From Mesonia phycicola (GTDB lineage: Bacteria > Bacteroidota > Bacteroidia > Flavobacteriales > Flavobacteriaceae), in assembly GCF_900141885.1 (NCBI RefSeq), contig NZ_FQYY01000001.1, positions 434,001-498,000 on the forward strand: a DNA stretch of 64,000 nt, in the 5' to 3' direction. Each line of letters starts with the position of its first letter. The stretch's first letter is position 1. The translations under genes were made by a program, and so were the position numbers. A model generated the notes under the pieces. That model had not been told where the DNA came from. It saw only the letters and a program-made list of their open reading frames with translations, and searched no databases. Positions 61,510 to 64,000 of this stretch are shown here, in pieces.

Positions 61510-62448
61510 TTATTTTTCAGCTTTTGGTAAGAAAACTTCAGCTAACATACAACGCGCGCTACCACCACCAAGAGTCTCAATAGTTTGTAAGCTACTACTT
61601 AAAATCTCGCAATGTTTTTCAATTTTAGCAACTTGGTCTGCCGTTAAACTTTGGTGAGCACGCTCACTCATTACCAAATATTTTTTATTAAATGCACCTT
61701 GTACTTGTAACATATTACCCGCAAACTGATGCATTTGTTCTTCAGAAATAGAAATTATTTCTTTTCCATCTTCTTTTAAACTACTAATTACTGCTTTGCG
61801 CTGTTTTTTATCATCTATCGTATCTAAACAAATAACTGCAAACTCTTCTGCCAGACACATCATTACGTTGGTATGGTAAATAGCTTTGCGTTCTCCATTC
61901 ACGGTTTGATTTGCATCAAAAACTACAGGCGTATATTCAAAATCTTCACAAAATTCAATTAACAAACTCTCATCGGCACGAGCAGAAATTGCACAATATG
62001 CTTTTTCATTTACACGGTCTAACAATAAACTTCCTGTACCTTCTAAAAAAACATCTTCCTCTTCTGCAGCAGTATAATCAACTATATTATTTATTTTAAA
62101 ACCTTCTTCTTCTAAACGCTGTAAAATATCTTCGCGACGTTCTCTACGTCTATTTTCTGCAAACATTGGGTATAATGCAACATCTCCATTTTCATGAAAA
62201 GAGACCCAATTATTTGGGAAAATAGAATCTGGCGTATTATTTTCTGCAATATCATCTACCACCACCACATTTACTCCAACTTTGCGAAGTTTCGATACAA
62301 AATCATCAAACTCTTGCTGTGCTTTTTGTGTTATTTCATCAACTGCTCCATCTATATTTTTCTGAAAATAATTATTCACCGCCGTCTCTTCATTCATTCT
62401 GAAGGCAACAGGTCTAATCATTAAAATACTATCTGTAATCTGTTTCAT
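61510..62448 (-). CDS. ctlX: Citrulline-utilisation hydrolase CtlX-like
   Basis: A 312-residue amidinotransferase-fold hydrolase of the CtlX group. IRPVAFRMNEETAVNNYFQ and DSIFPNNWVSFHENGDVALYPM are typical, EGTGSLLLDR holds an acidic substrate residue, the histidine is in YHTNVMMCL and the nucleophile is Cys300 in GGGSARCMLAEVF. In other bacteria CtlX enzymes act on citrulline or related ureido/guanidino compounds. A second family member lies 150 bases upstream in the same direction with repeat copy D between them. Confidence 0.88.
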   Translation of the reverse strand: MKQITDSILMIRPVAFRMNEETAVNNYFQKNIDGAVDEITQKAQQEFDDFVSKLRKVGVNVVVVDDIAENNTPDSIFPNNWVSFHENGDVALYPMFAENRRRERREDILQRLEEEGFKINNIVDYTAAEEEDVFLEGTGSLLLDRVNEKAYCAISARADESLLIEFCEDFEYTPVVFDANQTVNGERKAIYHTNVMMCLAEEFAVICLDTIDDKKQRKAVISSLKEDGKEIISISEEQMHQFAGNMLQVQGAFNKKYLVMSERAHQSLTADQVAKIEKHCEILSSSLQTIETLGGGSARCMLAEVFLPKAEK

Positions 62449-62496
62449 TTTTCTTTTTTTGCATTCATTAATTTTACTGAAACAACTTTTATTTAT

Positions 62497-62598
62497 GGCG
62501 TTCGGGCTGGCTTTCGCTACTCGCTTATTTTGTTACCTTTTCGCTCCGCTCAAGAAAACAAAAAAGAGCTCAAACACACCGCTCAATCCTTAACGCAA
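62497..62598 (-). repeat. Intergenic fold-back element, copy D
   Basis: On the minus strand it starts TTGCGTTAAGGATTGAGCGG and ends GCGAAAGCCAGCCCGAACGCC. Terminal inverted repeat GCGTT (62498-62502) with AACGC (62592-62596). It lacks the small CCC/GGG hairpin of the other copies. It fills the gap between the two amidinotransferase-fold genes. Confidence 0.7.
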
Positions 62599-63513
62599 TT
62601 ATTCTCTTATTAAAGGTAAGGTAGAGCAGCGCAACAATCCTTCTTGCTTTGCAATTTCTGCGTAAGGCACTTCTTCAACCGTGATACCTTGTTCACGCAG
62701 CCAAGTATTTAATCTTGTAAAATTCTTTTCAGAAATAACCACTTCTGGAGAAATAGAAAAAATATTGCTATTCATATGGTACATTTCTTCTGCTGTAATT
62801 TCAAATACATTTTCTTTTCCGAAGTAATTTACCAACCACTCGTATTCTTCTTCTTCTAAAAATCCGTTTTTATGAATAATAGCTTTGTTTTTACCTACTG
62901 GTTGAAAACAACAGTCTAAATGTAATGCATTATTTTTGGCATCTGTATTAGATTTTCTAAGGTTAAACGATTTCACTGTCTTACCAGGAAATAATTCTTC
63001 TAATGCGCTTACTGCTTTGGTATTGGTTCTTGCCGTGATAAAATCTGGGTAATCTTCTCCTCTATATGTACCTATAAAAATATAGTCGCCATGCGGCATT
63101 ACATCGCCACCTTCTACGTGTGCTTCTTCTGGAAAACGCACTACATTTTCTTTAGGTATTAAATCTATTATGTGCTGAATTGCTTCAATCTCACGCTCCC
63201 TATCTGGTAAGATATTCGCGATAACAAATTTATCTTCAATTACAAAACCAATATCACGTGCAAAAATTTGGTTATAATTTTCTATTACTTTTGGGCGATA
63301 GACTTCAACATCATATTTTTTTAAAACCTCTTCTACCGCTTTAATTTCTTTTACCATATCCTGCTCTTCTGGATAGGTGCCAGCTTTTAAATGTTCTAAA
63401 GATTTAGGATCGTAAGTATCTTCTATAGTAGGTTTATTTCCTATATTTTTAGCAAGACCTAAAACTACAGCTTTAAGTTTATTGGTTTCGTTTGTAATCT
63501 TTAGTGAAAGCAT
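62599..63513 (-). CDS. Arginine deiminase / DDAH-family protein
   Basis: A 304-residue amidinotransferase-fold enzyme. FARDIGFVIEDKFVIANIL and HVEGGDVMPHGDYIFIG hold substrate-binding acidic residues, ALHLDCCFQPVG the catalytic His and LLRCSTLPL the nucleophile Cys296. This is the usual Glu/His/Cys arrangement of arginine deiminases and dimethylarginine hydrolases. Paired with CtlX downstream, it could feed citrulline to it. Substrate not proven. An exact -7 box stands 15 bases before the ATG. Confidence 0.88.
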   Translation of the reverse strand: MLSLKITNETNKLKAVVLGLAKNIGNKPTIEDTYDPKSLEHLKAGTYPEEQDMVKEIKAVEEVLKKYDVEVYRPKVIENYNQIFARDIGFVIEDKFVIANILPDREREIEAIQHIIDLIPKENVVRFPEEAHVEGGDVMPHGDYIFIGTYRGEDYPDFITARTNTKAVSALEELFPGKTVKSFNLRKSNTDAKNNALHLDCCFQPVGKNKAIIHKNGFLEEEEYEWLVNYFGKENVFEITAEEMYHMNSNIFSISPEVVISEKNFTRLNTWLREQGITVEEVPYAEIAKQEGLLRCSTLPLIRE

Positions 63514-63527
63514 TTTTACTTTTTTAG

Positions 63528-63535
63528 CAAATATA
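63528..63535 (-). promoter_or_regulatory. -7 element of the ADI-like gene
   Basis: Minus strand 63535-63528 reads TATATTTG, exact TAnnTTTG, 14 bases before the ATG at 63513; the predicted leader is about ten bases. No clear -33 element, the upstream sequence being the gltA terminator. Confidence 0.42.
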
Positions 63536-63565
63536 AAAAAAGCTTCATATTTCTATGAAGCTTTT
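63536..63565 (-). terminator. Terminator of gltA
   Basis: Perfect 12-bp stem (63538-63549 with 63554-63565) with a four-base loop, followed on the minus strand by a T-run. It lies 21 bases after the gltA stop. Confidence 0.9.
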
Positions 63566-63586
63566 ACAAATATGATAATTTAAGAA

Positions 63587-64000
63587 TTATCTATTATTAA
63601 TATCTTTAAACTCTCTTAGATTTTCTCCGATATAAACTTGACGTGGACGACCAATTGGTTCTTTTCTTTGTCTCATTTCTTTCCATTGTGCAATCCAACC
63701 TGGTAATCTACCTAAAGCAAACATTACAGTAAACATTTCTGTAGGTATACCTAAAGCTCTGTAGATAATTCCTGAGTAGAAATCTACGTTTGGATAAAGC
63801 TTTCTTTTTACGAAATAATCATCTTCTAAAGCTTCTTTTTCTAATCCTTTTGCAATATCTAATACTGGATCTTTAACACCTAAGTCACCTAGAACTTCGT
63901 CTGCAGATTTTTTGATGATTTTTGCACGTGGATCAAAGTTTTTATATACACGGTGACCAAAGCCCATTAATCTAAACGGATCTTCTTTATCTTTAGCTTT
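63587..64000 (-). CDS. gltA: Citrate synthase, C-terminal part
   Basis: The last 138 codons of a type II citrate synthase running off the right edge; the frame continues to base 64000 ([20 protein letters not shown]). Present are the conserved [14 protein letters not shown] loop, the catalytic Asp region [19 protein letters not shown] and the C-terminal GRPRQVYIG. The N-terminal two thirds are outside the window. It condenses acetyl-CoA with oxaloacetate at the entry of the TCA cycle. Confidence 0.96.
   Translation of the reverse strand, partial: KAKDKEDPFRLMGFGHRVYKNFDPRAKIIKKSADEVLGDLGVKDPVLDIAKGLEKEALEDDYFVKRKLYPNVDFYSGIIYRALGIPTEMFTVMFALGRLPGWIAQWKEMRQRKEPIGRPRQVYIGENLREFKDINNR

Noticed and set aside
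1-64000. CRISPR arrays, tRNA or rRNA genes, prophage
   Set aside because: No regularly spaced direct repeats, no cloverleaf or rRNA-like GC-rich stretch and no phage structural genes were seen on reading both strands; small tRNAs could still be missed by eye.

Overview
The window is a gene-dense, strongly AT-rich chromosomal stretch from a member of the Bacteroidota, most likely family Flavobacteriaceae. The grounds are a type IX secretion (T9SS) C-terminal domain protein, TonB receptors paired with DUF4374 and with FecI/FecR (DUF4974 type), an Asp-rich surface-export signal after a lipoprotein cysteine, TPR-coiled-coil-LuxR regulators, a DUF4212/large-subunit sodium symporter pair, and several promoters of the Bacteroidota form (-33 TTTG, -7 TAnnTTTG). 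No rRNA, tRNA, CRISPR array, prophage or intact insertion sequence was found, and I do not assign a genus.

Layout. 1-6733: two small exported or lipoprotein genes, then a probable ferric-siderophore locus (surface lipoprotein, TonB receptor, divergent AraC regulator, IroE/Fes-like esterase). 6849-13567: isoleucine/valine operon ilvD-ilvB-ilvN-ilvC-ilvA, preceded by a 22-codon leader peptide gene with ten Ile codons, an intrinsic terminator and a competing antiterminator, which is classical ribosome-mediated attenuation. 13713-24985: acetate/propionate module: zinc-ribbon/HTH protein, porin, two-subunit sodium/acetate symporter, a transporter-histidine kinase fusion of the CrbS/CbrA type, a receiver-only response regulator, propionyl-CoA and acetyl-CoA synthetases. 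25114-28299: MFS, GNAT and an alpha-solenoid protein. 28450-32964: leucine genes leuA-leuC-leuD-leuB. 33033-37738: T9SS cargo, TPR-LuxR regulator, LexA-like S24 self-cleaving regulator and Bcr/CflA efflux. 37890-40046: a radical-SAM/DUF4130 gene pair of a poorly understood DNA repair or modification system, with a perfect 12-bp palindrome on its promoter. 40239-50434: housekeeping (clpS, prmA, queE, PPase, rluF, folD, ffh) mixed with small conserved genes. 50799-54574: ECF sigma, FecR, TonB receptor. 54581-64000: argS, thioredoxin-like, MarC, SDR-DUF2867, BCCT transporter, two amidinotransferase-fold hydrolases (CtlX and an arginine-deiminase relative), and the 3' part of gltA.

How it works together. 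The ilv and leu clusters make the three branched-chain amino acids; ilv is controlled by an Ile-rich attenuator, and LeuA lacks the usual leucine-binding regulatory domain. The acetate module imports short-chain acids, activates them to acyl-CoA and appears to sense them through a transporter-fused kinase; citrate synthase at the right edge is the natural acetyl-CoA sink.

Most unusual observations: (i) the ilv attenuator; (ii) a family of about 100-115 bp intergenic elements (four copies, three inside the ilv/leu clusters) whose termini are inverted repeats with compensatory base changes between copies, indicating conserved folding; (iii) the radical-SAM/DUF4130 pair with a palindromic operator candidate close to a LexA-like self-cleaving regulator; (iv) a kinase plus orphan receiver without an output protein in the acetate module; (v) a long hairpin abutting the start codon of the acetate porin/symporter operon.
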